Positions 1 through 11,294 of a stretch of DNA of 64,000 nucleotides are shown piece by piece. Every line of letters starts with the position of its first letter. Positions within the stretch are counted from its first letter, which is position 1. Position numbers and translations under genes: made by a program. A model generated the notes under the pieces. That model saw only the letters and a list, made by a program, of their open reading frames with translations. It searched no databases and was not told the origin of the DNA. The DNA comes from Sclerotinia nivalis (lineage: Eukaryota > Ascomycota > Leotiomycetes > Helotiales > Sclerotiniaceae). Where the stretch lies: assembly GCA_029531795.1 (NCBI GenBank), contig JAPEIS010000004.1, forward strand, positions 2,170,001 to 2,234,000, written 5' to 3'.

Positions 1-606
1 TCCATGACCGCCTTGCTCATCATCAGTCTTAGCTCCCTCTGCAATTATTCCAATCTTGGTTTCATCGATAGCCTGATCGAAATCCACACTCTTCGTATTT
101 GATGGCTCGGGCTTTTCAATAGCAACACTCGAATGGTAGGATCGCGCAGCAGGGAAAGGAGTGCCAGAGACTGGATCTAAGAAAGACCATCTATCTGTCC
201 TTGTATCGTAGACCCAAACTCTGCCATTTTCCTCGAGAGGTTTCATGTCTTTGCCACCTCTTCCACCAAAGATGAAGATTCGCTCTCCAATAACTCCTGC
301 CGTATGTCCTACTCTCTTCTCGGGAACTTCTCCACCATTATGCTTAGGCTTGGCAGGTATAGCTCGGTAATCGGCGCTGGTGACCGTGCCAGAAGGGAGG
401 ATGATGATGTGCATGTCATTGTCGACGGGTTCGCGTGGATTGATTTCACCTCCGAATATGTATGCTCGACCGGCGACGACTGCGACAGAGTGAGATGATC
501 TTGGGAGTTGAACTCCATTAATGCGATTCCATTTCGCCTTGAGGGGATATGTGTTCTGGAAGAGGCCGTGAGTGATCTTTGTAGCTGTTGCTCCGATTTC
601 CATCAT
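1..606 (-). CDS. Kelch-repeat (beta-propeller) protein, 3' part missing
   Basis: An open frame of 202 codons starts at the double ATG at 601-606 and runs off the left edge without a stop. Two kelch blades are visible: HSVAVVAGRAYIFGGE (about residues 33-48) and HTAGVIGERIFIFGGRGGKD (about 92-111), each with the hydrophobic-GG signature, followed by VWVYDTRTDRWSFLDP typical of the blade end and by another PAARSYHSS blade start. The fold is a beta-propeller used for protein contacts or, in some relatives, small-molecule enzymes such as nitrile specifiers. The substrate or partner cannot be told from this fragment. The gene is divergent from OMA1 across 862 bp. A longer reading frame in another phase at 309-518 is a shadow. 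Confidence 0.85.
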   Translation of the reverse strand, partial: MMEIGATATKITHGLFQNTYPLKAKWNRINGVQLPRSSHSVAVVAGRAYIFGGEINPREPVDNDMHIIILPSGTVTSADYRAIPAKPKHNGGEVPEKRVGHTAGVIGERIFIFGGRGGKDMKPLEENGRVWVYDTRTDRWSFLDPVSGTPFPAARSYHSSVAIEKPEPSNTKSVDFDQAIDETKIGIIAEGAKTDDEQGGHG

Positions 607-1468
607 TTTGAAATTAAATTGCGATCAAGGAAAAGGTCAAGTAGCTTGATCAACGTGTAAAACAAAATAGTTGAAAGACAATAGTATAAACTCGAGGTTT
701 ATAATGAGTATGTCAAAGACTTACGATATTGAAATAGATAGCAACAAACCTGAACGTAATTGTGTAAATGATATGATATGATATGATATGATATGATATG
801 ACATTCATTCACCATGTCCGAAGGGATGGCCAAGGAAAGTGGTTCGAGATCTTAAGCAATACGTCAGTCCATGAGCTCCAGGGTATTTCTGGCGTGAAGG
901 TGGGGTACCCAGGTAGCTCTAGCTCTAGGTACTAGGTAGCTTCTTCAGCCCCTGATATCAGTGAGTAAGGCCCCGCAAGCCAACTCCTTCTTAGCACCAT
1001 TAATAGTTTTTCGTTTTTTAAACATTCGAAGAAAGCTCCCGTCTTGTCAATTACCGTATTCTTTTAGAAAATTGAGATAAGTTGATATGGGTTAGGGTTC
1101 GTATTATCTTTGGAGTTTCCCTGATTCGTTCGTTGAATGAGAGGTAATCAACTACCTGATATTTCAACAAAATAGTTTCTATATTCAAACGAGAGGCTCA
1201 AAATCAGCCCCAATTAAAAGTACTTTAATTGGCCCTAAAATTAAGCATCCCTACTTAATGCATCTCAATGTTCCAAATCTTTGGCCTCACTGTGTTACAT
1301 AGCTGGATTGATACCATTGTACTATCGTGGGCCTAGATGCTATTAGGGGTGACTAATCCAGTTAGGTAATGCTCAAAGGAATAAGAACATTCATTGGAAC
1401 ACAAACTTCATCTGAATTCGGTACCACATACCCATACTATCACCGTCTTCTCTTAGCAAAGAAAAGAG
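607..1468. promoter_or_regulatory. Divergent intergenic region, kelch gene / OMA1
   Basis: This 862 bp stretch lies between two divergent start codons, so it must hold both promoters. It contains a pentamer microsatellite at 771-800 and AT-rich sequence. I see no gene or RNA gene in it. Confidence 0.5.
771..800. repeat. ATATG pentanucleotide microsatellite
   Basis: Six perfect tandem copies of ATATG, about 165 bp upstream of the kelch start codon. Likely length-polymorphic between strains. Confidence 0.9.
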
Positions 1469-2720
1469 ATGATATCCAGATCTATCTTGCGAAGTTCACC
1501 ACTTCGCAACACGATCGCACGCTCTGCTAACACGTCCTCACTGCCTTTTACTCAATATAAGATACCAAGATGGCCGTATCCATCTTTGAATCCACCCTCT
1601 TCGCGCGGTTATCAGGGGCGCAGGCAGAAATACTACAGGTTCGATCCTAATGAAGCTCGAAATGCACGCCCCCTCATCACCGATGAACATATCAAAACCT
1701 TCTCCAAACATCCTGCCTTACACTCATTTATAGCCATATTAGTTGCCGGTGGCGTAGTAGTTTATATTAGCAATATCGAAGATGTCCCAGTTTCTGGAAG
1801 GAGACGGTTCAACATATACAGCCCACAGGACATGGAAAGAGAAGGGCAGATGATGTATCGACAGATCTTGCAGCAGTATCGCGCACGTATTCTTCCCGAT
1901 TGGGACAAAAGAACCATGATGGTGCAAAGAGTTATGAGTCGATTAATACCTGCGAGTGGCATCGACAACGTAAATTGGGAAGTGAATGTCATAGACTCCG
2001 AAGGTGCAATACAAGATATCAAATGACTATTTAGCTATTTGGCTGACCCTTCTCTGCACAGAAATGAATGCCTTCGTCATACCTGGAGGTAAAGTTTTTG
2101 TCTTCACTGGAATACTGCCGATTGCTTCAACGGATGACGGTCTTGCTACAGTACAAATCCCTTGGTACCTTTCCTTAATTGTAAATCCACGACTCACCGA
2201 TCTTGCAGATTCTTGGCCATGAAATTGCCCATAACATCGCAAATCATTCGGGAGAAACGATGAGTAAAACCGCTGTGTTTCATATACCCTTGCGTATATT
2301 GTTTCGATTCCTGGATGCTACAGGATATACTGGAGGTCTAGGGGAAATACTCGGGGCTCTTGCACTCGAATTTGGCATCAATCTACCCGCATCAAGAAAT
2401 CAGGAAACAGAGGCTGATCATATTGGGTTGATGATCATGGCAAAGAGTTGTTATAATCCCCAAGCTGCAATTGACGTATGGAAGAGGATGCAGGCGGCAG
2501 AAAGGAATGCCCCCCCTCAATGGCTTTCAACCCATCCATCGGTAGGCTCGTTGATACTTATTTCGAAATTGTGGCACTGATTCATACCCAGAATAACAAT
2601 CGAATAACGCAAATGCAAGAGTGGATGTCCAAAGCAGAGGCTGCAAGAGCCGAAAGTGGATGTGCATCCACCAATGAAAATTTCAATGACTTTCGGACTA
2701 CATTTGGTGGACTCTGGTGA
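1469..2720 (+). CDS. OMA1: Mitochondrial inner-membrane metalloprotease OMA1 (M48 family)
   Basis: Four exons: 1469-2003, 2062-2150, 2209-2541, 2592-2720, giving 361 aa. Introns are 50-58 nt with GT-AG ends. The protein has a basic, hydroxylated N-terminus suited to mitochondrial import and a membrane segment near residues 83-100 (HSFIAILVAGGVVVYIS). The diagnostic block NAFVIPGGKVFVFTGILP follows, then the zinc-protease motif HEIAH at about 212-216 and a downstream ETEADHIG that supplies the third zinc ligand. OMA1 cleaves dynamin-like GTPases and misfolded inner-membrane proteins when membrane potential falls. Exon 1 joins exon 2 as VIDSE|EMNAF. Exon 3 ends at STHPS and resumes at NNNRITQMQEW, matching the usual C-terminal arrangement. 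All key residues are present. Confidence 0.93.
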
Positions 2721-3897
2721 TGAGTATAAATGTTGCGGGGCACTTGTCTGAGGACGTAATAGAAAGGGGAATTTTTTTTACAGCCTTGGGACACTGTCGG
2801 ACAGCACTGGGAGTTCAGTTGCCATTCTATGAGTGGAGATAAAACGTGAAACAGGATTCGCTCTACTTCATCTATCAATAGGGTCATCACAGTGAGTCTT
2901 TCTTTTACTGTACTTCATCTATCAATAGGGTCATTACAGTGAGTCTTTCTTTTACTGTACTTCATCATACCCTCAAAAAAAGATATCATGAGTCAATCTA
3001 CGGAACTATATCGGACACCTGACATGTCTCATCAACACAGACTACGCCCTACTGAGAACCTTTCATACTCTAATTCGTTCATGGATATCCGTTCTAGACT
3101 TGGCTATTCGGTGCCCATTTAAGGTCGCAGATTCTCAAAAATTGACTTTTCAAGACGCCCCGAATTCAAAATCACATTCGAGTCTGTATACAAAGTCTCA
3201 TGCACCGGTAGCAAGTAACCCATTAGGTAAATGGCATGCAACTCTCATCTCTGCCGGGCTAGTGCCACGTATTGATCGAAATGCATGCTTCGTATCGTAA
3301 CACGTCCAGAATCGATTTTCTGAACGACAATACGTTCCGCTCTCACAAAGGACCTCGAATTGCGTTGCAGCCATGAGATCACGTGCAAGCCAGTGATACA
3401 CACCGCTTCTAGCCTTATGGACGATTAGACCCAGATAAATGCATAAGACCATTGCGTGCATTTCATTACGGGGCGCGCCTCTCCATTCGGAGTGGTCAAC
3501 CATTTTGGGGTTACATAGCTTGGATCCACACCGCTATATACCATCCCCCGCTTGTTCCTTTCAAGAAGCTTTGAGATTATTGCGAGTCCCACCCCCGCCA
3601 TATAACGTAAAATAATTCGTTACAAATGATGCAGACCAGAAATATGCGATAGACCGATAGTCCTCCGCCTTCCCAAGGTTGTGCGCTTGGCAAATAAATA
3701 CGGCATGGCCAAAATGACATCTTCTAGTTGAGGACGTGTCTGCTGTGTTCCCGTGAGTCTCCATCTCTCCTTATATATTTCTATTGTCCTTTCTCTGATA
3801 AATTATATTACCATTCTTTCAGCATTTCACATTCGTCTCCGTTTATTCTTTCTACACATACCAACTGCTTTTCCTATCCTTCGTTTAAGGCAGCATA
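2721..3897. other. Intergenic, no supported gene
   Basis: It holds a 47-bp tandem duplication just after OMA1 (2864-2966) and, at 3750-3890, the pyrimidine-rich sequence typical of a fungal promoter or leader ahead of the next gene. A 101-codon frame on the minus strand (3198-3503) has no recognisable motif, and I do not support it. Confidence 0.4.
2864..2966. repeat. 47-bp direct tandem repeat, 2.2 copies
   Basis: Copy 1 is 2864-2910, copy 2 is 2911-2957, and a 9-nt start of a third copy follows. The two full copies differ at a single base (cac versus tac). It lies in the 3' flank of OMA1 and may be part of its 3' UTR. Confidence 0.9.
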
Positions 3898-5017
3898 ATG
3901 GCGGCTGCTGTCATGCAACCACTTTTAGCTATGTCTCTTGATAGAGAGATTATGCCCCCCTCTCCTATTTCCAACAACCAATCTAGACATGGGAGAGGAA
4001 AACATGGGGGAAGTGTCTCCAGCAGCAAGAAGAGTCGTCAGAGAGGCTACAGCATTATCGCAGAACGCGACTCTACTGTCACGCGGGCCCTTACCAAGCT
4101 TCTCAAGCGTTTCGCAGAAGAAGACAACGAGCTTGAAGAGGGTACAGAGAAGCTTCTCGCCAATGCTGAGGGCTGGTTTAGTTGTGAGAAAGTTGTAAGT
4201 AAAAACCCCGAGGATTCGAGGCCTGCCATTCCAGGATCTGTTTTTAAGCAAAGAAGTCTTTTGTCAAGCAAAACAATCTAACACCAAGGTTCATAACCAG
4301 CTCAAGAACCTCGAGACTCTCGATCTCACTCTCCTGGAGCTTCGAAAAACCTTACAATCCCCTTCTGCAAAGTCACGCTTCACCCTCAAATCAATTTCCT
4401 CATCCGAGACTGAGTCAGGCTCTCCATCCGACTACCTTATTCGTCTCAAAGCTCCTTCTACCCCCACAACTATTACCTCAAGCGTGTCCATCACTTCCCT
4501 TGAACTTGTCACCATGTCTACCGCAGATCTACCCGACCTCGTCGTGTATGAAACCTCCTACGCAAACTACCCCCTCATCCTCGCTTCCAGAGGTATCAGG
4601 AAAACCGGCGGGCAATCCCATCTGTCATTCGCCAGTATCTTTATCTCATCCGATGCAACCGAGACTCGAACTCGTATATCTACTAGTAAGGATGACGCCG
4701 ATGTATCCATCTACATCTCTCTCAAAACCACCATGGAATCCGGCCCACAAATAAAATGGTATAGAAATGGTGATGGAGGAATAGTCAGTGAAGGAGATGA
4801 GAATGGTTTCATTAGTAATAGCGTATGGAAGAAAGTCATCGCAAGGAGAGCGGATATAGGAGTATTGTTTGAGGATGGGGTCGTGAAGAAGGAGGTCCCG
4901 GTTGGGCTGAGGGGAAAAGGTGTCAAGGGGAAGAAGTTGGGAAGGGGCAAGGGAAATGGTTGGAATAAGGAGATGAGAGCAAGGAGTGAGGATGAGACGG
5001 AGTCAAATGAAGATTAG
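3898..5017 (+). CDS. Hypothetical protein, coiled-coil N-half and basic C-terminus
   Basis: Two exons, 3898-4194 and 4289-5017, joined phase 0 (EKV|VHNQ), give 341 aa. I do not recognise the family. The N-terminus is Ser/Lys-rich (about 30-50). A charged helical stretch at about 58-130 (LTKLLKRFAEEDNELEEGTE and, after the intron, LKNLETLDLTLLELRKTL) looks like coiled coil. A middle region of about 150 residues looks folded with beta strands, and the C-terminal tail (about 290-341) is Lys/Gly-rich then acidic. Nuclear location is plausible from the basic tracts but is inference. The start was chosen as the first ATG after a pyrimidine-rich leader. Without splicing, exon 1 would stop at 4281, whereas the spliced frame continues for 243 codons. 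Confidence 0.75.
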
Positions 5018-6062
5018 ATTTGTTTTTTCCGTCTTAAAAGTTTGGAGTGGCACATTGGGATATCTTTGGAATTAAAGCTAGAATGGCTCATCTTCACATG
5101 CAACTTTGGCACAAGCATACCCACAAGTCTACCAGTAACAACTTTTACAGTATCAAAAGAAAGCAATGCAACAAACCCTAAGACATTTTTGTTCCTAGGC
5201 TCAAAATGTACTGACACAATTACTTTTAGCATTCCTTCGCATATTAGGTTTCAGGAAGCTATGAGGTAGATGTCTTAATCAGAACAAGCACTCCGAGTCA
5301 TTACCATACTCGAAGTATGCGCTGCGGACATTTTTTTTCTCTTTCTTTTTTCCCCCCCATTTCTCAAACACGCTTGCATCTATCAACAATGCAAAGAGCA
5401 GATACCATCCTACAACAAGACGAAACCAATTCCGCTCGCTCTCAGAAGCGACCTCAGCTCCTTGCATATTACATTTCCAAACTCTACAGAGGCTGCTAGC
5501 TGCATAATCCACGATCATCACCTCGCCTAGATATCCTAGATATCCTAGATATCAAGCAAGATACGTAAACAAGTTTTCGGAGGACTAGCATGATGATTAT
5601 CTCTGCTGCCGGACGCTATTGTTTGCTGATGCCTTTTGGTAGGGGAATTCGGGATTAGTATGCGGATGTTCGGGTATTCTTATTGTATATGCGCTTTATG
5701 TTGGATGTTGGATTGTACGTAGAGCAGCTAGCCTGTACCGTTGATTATGATTCACTCCTTCTAGATATATCTTGATGGAGGAGTGGTAGGATGTTACTAG
5801 GGTTTGGACGGCTTTAGTGTTTGTGGAATTCTTTTCATGATATTAAATAATCATGGCTGAACAGTTTCTGCAAAGTCACTTCCATGGAACTCGCACGCCA
5901 ACTGTTTCATATTTCGTAACAAATGATTGAGTGTAGGTACATTGAATATATTCAGGAATTGACAACGCTATATATTTAGACAATTTATAGAAAATGTGTT
6001 GAAAAGTTGCAAAAAAACGTAATGACAAAGTGTATCCATCTGCGTTACCTTTGTGTTAAGTG
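5018..6062. other. Intergenic between convergent genes, no supported gene
   Basis: This 1 kb region separates the 3' ends of two convergent genes. It contains a pyrimidine tract (about 5331-5360) and three tandem copies of CTAGATATC near 5527-5554. Short frames here lack protein-like composition. Confidence 0.4.
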
Positions 6063-7312
6063 TTAAAATATAGCAATGGCGTTTCCGTGGCTAGATACAC
6101 CTCCCGGGCAGTTATTTGGAGCACTAGTAACGAAGAAGCTCCACCTTCCTTTCTCCTTACACGTCTTCGCCAACTTCTCCAAATCAAACATTTCTCCCAG
6201 AGGCATACCCCACATGGCCAGTATATATTCATGTAACATGTAATGCTCTTGCGATGGCCAAGCCTCAAAAGTAGGGGCATCACCTGCTACAGCCGAGAAG
6301 TAACAATCGTGCAGCCAATCAAGCATGTCTTCATCTTGTTTGAGACCCGCCCATCGCTGACCATCCTCAAGTCCGATGTTATGTGGCCTGAGAGCAGCAG
6401 CTTTTCTTGCTTCTGGAGACTTGGTATGGTATGTAGACACGAAGCCCGAGCGAACGAAAAGTAGATCTCCAATCTGAATATCTCCGCCTTGGGAAGTAGG
6501 GCGGATATCAATGCCTTGAGCCTTTCCAGCTGCTTGCAGTTCAGCGTAGGATATAGTGTGATAATCAAAAGGATCTACATATGCAGGTCAGACGACGAAA
6601 TGGTACAAATTTGTGGTGATTGATTACCATAGATAATTCCATTTTCCTGGGCATAAGTCCAGTAGTCAATCAAGACACCGCGACCAGCAATCCCATGTTC
6701 AGCCCAATGATGAATACCACATTTATTATCGTCCTTCTCAACTCCAACTATATCTTTCGCTTTAGTCCCGTTGTAGAAGTTGCCAGTTGGTATGTGTGCA
6801 ATATGCCTGAATCCATCCCATTGTGTACCAGATTGCGTGTTCAACGCATATGTATCGTCATAGGCCAACCCAGGAACTAGCTCTTTGATACTATGCTCAA
6901 ATGGTTCTCGATGAAAAGCTGGTACTTCTGGCACATTCAAAGGGAGATTCAATGGAACGATCTCGCCGCTTTGAATTTCATTGGATGCAGCAGTAACTCG
7001 AGTTGGTGTGAGAAGATTCAATCTTCCAATCTACGTAACAATTAACGACATTGAAAGGCATACTCTTAAGATTTCCTACATAATCATCACTTCCCCAAAC
7101 CCACGCACTTTTAGACATCAGTTTGAGTTTCCGGAAACTTCGATTGCTACTTACGCTCCTTCCGGTGCATCCTCTCTTCGCGGAACATCCTTTCTAGATG
7201 GAAACTTGGTGGAATTAGGATCGAATGGAATAGTCGTGGCGGTTTTGTTTCCGGTTAAAAAGTCAGTGACTTGTGTCAGCCGGCTATCAACTTTTGAATG
7301 TATATCTGACAT
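6063..7312 (-). CDS. Cyclase-family protein (PF04199 type, kynurenine-formamidase-like fold)
   Basis: Four exons on the minus strand: 7312-7155, 7107-7080 (a 28-nt microexon), 7030-6628, 6574-6063, giving 366 aa. Introns are 47, 49 and 53 nt with GT-AG ends. The microexon encodes AWVWGSDDY, which leads into IGRLNLLTPTRV, the block that opens this family. The metal-site-like motif SGTQWDGFRHIAH lies at about 129-141. Downstream are GDLLFVRSGF and PHNIGLEDGQRW, also typical. Bacterial relatives hydrolyse N-formylkynurenine or act on polyketide-like substrates. Fungal members of this length are mostly uncharacterised, so the substrate is unknown. It is divergent from the HD-domain gene over 421 bp. 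Family assignment is firm; function is not. Confidence 0.9.
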
Positions 7313-7733
7313 CTTGAATAGTAATTGTGAACTTGAAATTGCCTTTGAAGAATATGAGAGTTCTCAAGTTCAAGTTTCATATCTTAAAGCTTTCCCGCTT
7401 TGTCGATAGAGCGAGATAAGTTAGCTCCCTTTATTTCCAAGGCGATTTGTAGTAGCTCAATCCCTTGCAAAAATGACATACTACATTAGGAAACAGTTGA
7501 AATGTGTCAAGGAAAGCCGTGTTTTGGGACTGTGCCTCGACCACTCCTCAAAGATTGAATTACCATGGTGTGATGGAGGGGTAATACCGGTACTCAAGTA
7601 CCTAGGTAATTGAAGATTGTAAAAACCAAAAAAAAAAATACGGTGGCCGAAACAGAATCATTATGTCAACCGCAAAAAGTGGTTTGATTTCCATAAGGAC
7701 TTGTCGGTCAAAATTCCATCAACCTTTCTCATT
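7313..7733. promoter_or_regulatory. Divergent promoter region, cyclase / HD-domain gene
   Basis: This 421 bp region between two ATGs on opposite strands includes an A-rich run near 7628-7639. No specific binding site could be assigned. Confidence 0.5.
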
Positions 7734-8979
7734 ATGCCTTCAACTCTAGGCCCTGAAGAACCCCAAGGGCAACCAAATGACATATCAGAATCCAATTCTA
7801 CATCTCGAAAACCTGGTCGTCCTCCTGGTGTGAATTTGGAACCATACAAAGACTTCATAGTGAAACTCTTTTCGGAAGAGAACACCCCTATCATCGATAT
7901 CACAAGAAAACTCAATCAAGAATTAGCATTAGATGTCTCTGAACGTAAAGTCTCTCGAACTTTAGCAACATGGAACATTCGCAAAAGGAATCGTGGACCG
8001 GTACCTCAAGCTCTCCAAGATCGATTAACCTTTCATTACAACCAAAATCTAAATGATGACCAAATCGCCCAAGCCTTGATTTCTGAAGGGTTCGAAATTA
8101 AAAGATCAAATTTGGGGCGTTTAAGACAGAAGCTTGGTATGCGACGAAGGTCTCGATATTCTGAATTTCGCGAATATTCCGAAGGCCCCGCAGTTATCAG
8201 CAATCCATCACCCACAACAGTTACATCGAAACCAAAGAATACGAAACCAAAGATGGCGCAGAATGCTGGATTGATCGTGCAGGTTACAGCATTTGTCGAA
8301 AAGTACATGAGCGCGTACGACGGTTCTCACGATTTCAACCATATTCGACGCGTTGTCGGACTGGCACATAGAATATACAAGGAGCTTGATGAAGAGAGGG
8401 TGAATGGCCCAGAATTAGATTTGCAAGTTGTCACTTTGGCGGCACTTCTGCATGATGTAGGAGATAAGAAATATCTTTTGCCCGGCCAGGATCAAAATAC
8501 TTTGGTGCTTTCAACGCTACTGGGTTTTGGGGCCGAAGAAAAGTTGGCCATCAAAGTTCAGAGAATCGTTCTCGGAGTTTCGTATTCGAGTGAAATTAAG
8601 GATTTGGCATTAGTGAGGGGCTTGATTGAAAAATATCCAGAGTTAGCTGTGGTGCAAGATGCTGACAGGCTCGATGCTATTGGTAAGAATGCATACCGGA
8701 AATGGACAATAAGAAGCTAAGCTAACTTTTTGTTCTACTGTAGGGGCTATCGGAATTGGGAGAACATTCACATTTGGCGGAGCGAAGGGTGCAAGGAATA
8801 TGGGAGAGACTATTCAGCATTTCGAGGATAAGCTGGAAAAATTAGGAGGGATGATGAAGACAGCTCCTGGCAAACGAATGGCGGAGGAAAGGACTCGGAG
8901 ATTAATAACGTTTAAAAGCTGGTGGGAGGAAGAACAAAAGGATGCTGAAGGTTTACTGCGACCTCAATCCTCTTCTTGA
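7734..8979 (+). CDS. HD-domain phosphohydrolase fused to a Clr5-like N-terminal domain
   Basis: Two exons, 7734-8682 and 8744-8979, joined at phase 1 (DAIG|AIGIG), give 394 aa. The N-terminus has an AT-hook-like RKPGRPPG (about 22-29) and then a helical block at about 34-85 (LEPYKDFIVKLFSEE to SERKVSRTLATWNIRK) resembling the fungal Clr5 domain, followed by a second basic helical region. The C-terminal part is an HD domain: HDFNHIRR at about 199-206, the paired HD in LLHDVGDKKY at about 240, and DADRLDAIG. HD proteins of this kind are metal-dependent phosphohydrolases of unknown substrate. Catalytic residues are intact. A frame that starts upstream at 7701 uses TTG, so 7734 is the first ATG. 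An internal ATG just before the HD part (MAQNAGL) could mark an ancestral standalone enzyme. Confidence 0.88.
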
Positions 8980-9214
8980 TGCTACGGACCTTGATGGGTA
9001 CTTGGACTTGTGAGACGACAAGTCTCCGATGCCTGGAAACCCGATTGGATCTACATGACATTGAGGTTTGCTTTATTCGCTCAACTAATATTGGACTCGT
9101 TTGCTCCGCATCTACATGTCGGTTCCAAATATCCACAACGCTTCAAAAGACAATGGCTACTCGCGATTTCGAACCAGATTCTTTTAACTTCCTATTCTAC
9201 TATTATCGCTGAGG

Positions 9215-9680
9215 ATGAATAGCATGGCGCTTGAACTGCTCAGTCATATACTCAGTTACCTTCCCATATCCTCAATGCGCTCATGCCGCTCCTTCAACCG
9301 CACTTTTCCAACAATTGCTTTTTTTCTTCTCCTTTCACATATGCCCAATTGGTTGAATTGCAACAAATCTCTTCAGCCTCTCGTCTCAATTGCTCATGAC
9401 GCATTTAATAGGCCTGCATTCATCTAGTCCCTATGGGCAACAGTTCCCAATGTGCGTGTCGCGATGGCTACAAATCATCTGGAAACTATTGCAAGGAGGC
9501 AAGTTCAACGACGGAAGTAGAGAAGAGGAGTTGAGGGCGGACAACTTTGCTAGACTAAGTGAAGTAGTTGAGATGGGTGAGGGAAGACTGAGTACTTCTC
9601 AAACTAGATACTTGCTCTTCAAGTCGTACATGAAGAAGTCTGTACTCAAACCGGAAGGGAGAACACGAATTATTCCTTGA
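9215..9680 (+). pseudogene. F-box-like protein, apparently broken
   Basis: The ATG at 9215 opens MALELLSHILSYLPISSMRS, which has the spacing of a fungal F-box. The frame stops at TAG 9425-9427. Beyond the stop the same frame reads SLWATVPNVRVAMATNHLE, which looks like continuation of the protein, and a shifted frame then reads WKLLQGGKFNDGSREEELR to LSTSQTRYLLFKSYMKKS before its own stop near 9680. So one in-frame stop and one frameshift interrupt what looks like a single short F-box-type protein. No intron with plausible GT-AG ends and adequate length removes both. Intact F-box proteins recruit substrates to SCF ubiquitin ligases. A very short true gene ending at 9427 is possible. Confidence 0.45.
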
Positions 9681-11294
9681 CAAATGCATACCCTGTCACC
9701 TCTGAAGATTTAGGCCGATTTCTTGGGAACTGTTATGGCAGCAAGCTCGCTCGGGACATAACTTGAAACGCGGGGGACAATTGATGAATCTTTTGTCTGA
9801 ATAATTTTAACAACGTTGACAACAGTTCCTCTGAAATTTCAATAATAACCGTGGGTGGATCTTCGAATGGCTTTCGTTCATCGAAAATTAATGGCGATCA
9901 CATGAGATATTTTGTACACATATCCTTCCAGTATCCACATTGCTGAATTTGGAACTTCCTCCGAACTAAATTGATCCCTGACCAAAAAAAAAAGAATTCC
10001 CCTTGAAGTCGGTGCGCATGTTGTCGGAATAGAGTAAGGCTCTTTTGCGTCTGTGTGAAGCCACGAGAGCTGTTGTGGAGGTTTGTGTGGATATAGCTTC
10101 AATTACCCCGCGATAACAATCACGATCTTACTCGTATTTTCTCATTTAAAGTTTGAGTACGAACGGGTATTCTCGATGAATTTCCACATGCCCAATGAAC
10201 CTCGGAACTTCTGTTTGTGATTAACAGGCTTGTCTTGACTTTTTATTTTTATTTTGCCTCTTCACCAGGGGAGTTTCCAAGGAAGTTCTTTTGCTATTTT
10301 CCCGTAGTTAGTTCATTTCCCCCTCATGGATCCATCCAATAACTCAATTGGACTCACCAAAATCTAATGCGAGTATTTGTCGAAAACCTAACCTTTTCAG
10401 CAAGGCTGATGAATTCACCACCTCGGTATTCAGAATATTTCATGTGCAACGCATGCAACGTTGTCTGGGATGAGAAATCCCTGATCATTTACATACTTGC
10501 CAACTCAATATGGATGTTTTTTATCTATCAGAGTGCAAGGTTTATCAGACAGACATGCTTGTTGTATTGGCCAAGGATTTTGTTGTAAATTTTAAGGTGA
10601 AGGGATTGGAAAATGTACTTGTTTATGATGTTATTGGCCCTTTACCGTAATTCCTTTTTCCGGGGTTGTGGGTCGGGGTAACAGAGTAGTATTTTCGATG
10701 GATCAACACACATGGATGAAGTGAAAAAACTTACAACATGAAATTACTGATGCAATCAGAAATGATAAAGGAAAAAGCTGCGAGAATAATTATCAATGTA
10801 CGGAGTACCGATCTTTAAGCAGATGGTGGATTGCATCTAGACATACCGCTACTTTCCAGTAGCCAAATTTTTAATAATCGCCTGGAATTAGACGTTTAGA
10901 TCGATCACACTACCAGATGCACAATGGACGGTACATATTCCTGCAAGGGAAAACTTTCCGCCACCAAACTTAATCACGGAGTAGAACTCTTTTCTGTAGT
11001 ACGGCCGATGCAGATCAATACACCATGTATATTTTACTTGTAATTCCCTCAGATTAATTGGTTCCCGAGTAAGTGCTCATCGATGCACAGAACTTCCGCT
11101 CGGGTTAAGACACTAAAAGGTTACCGTCTGCAGGTAATTCTATGCGCCCATCCAACCTATAAGATAAAGCTTGTCCCCGTCTCTTTTTGCTCCAAGCAAA
11201 ATCAAATCGCACATTCATCAGTTTTTCTTCCCACCAACACTTCTTTACTTCAATCACCCATTTGTTATTTCAAGAACAATCTTCAAACGCAAAA
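9681..11294. other. Intergenic, no supported gene; CFEM promoter at right end
   Basis: No convincing coding sequence in 1.6 kb. The right end looks like a promoter: a CTATAAG box at about 11158-11164, 130 bp before the CFEM start codon, followed by a C/T-rich leader at 11170-11280. Confidence 0.45.

Noticed and set aside
835..855. Possible tRNA B-box (GGTTCGAG)
   Set aside because: No A-box or cloverleaf could be drawn around it.
6981..7409. 142-codon plus-strand frame
   Set aside because: It overlaps the first exons of the cyclase gene on the other strand, whose splice-joined protein matches a family.
7701..7733. Upstream extension of the HD-domain protein
   Set aside because: The frame starts with TTG at 7701; the first ATG is 7734.
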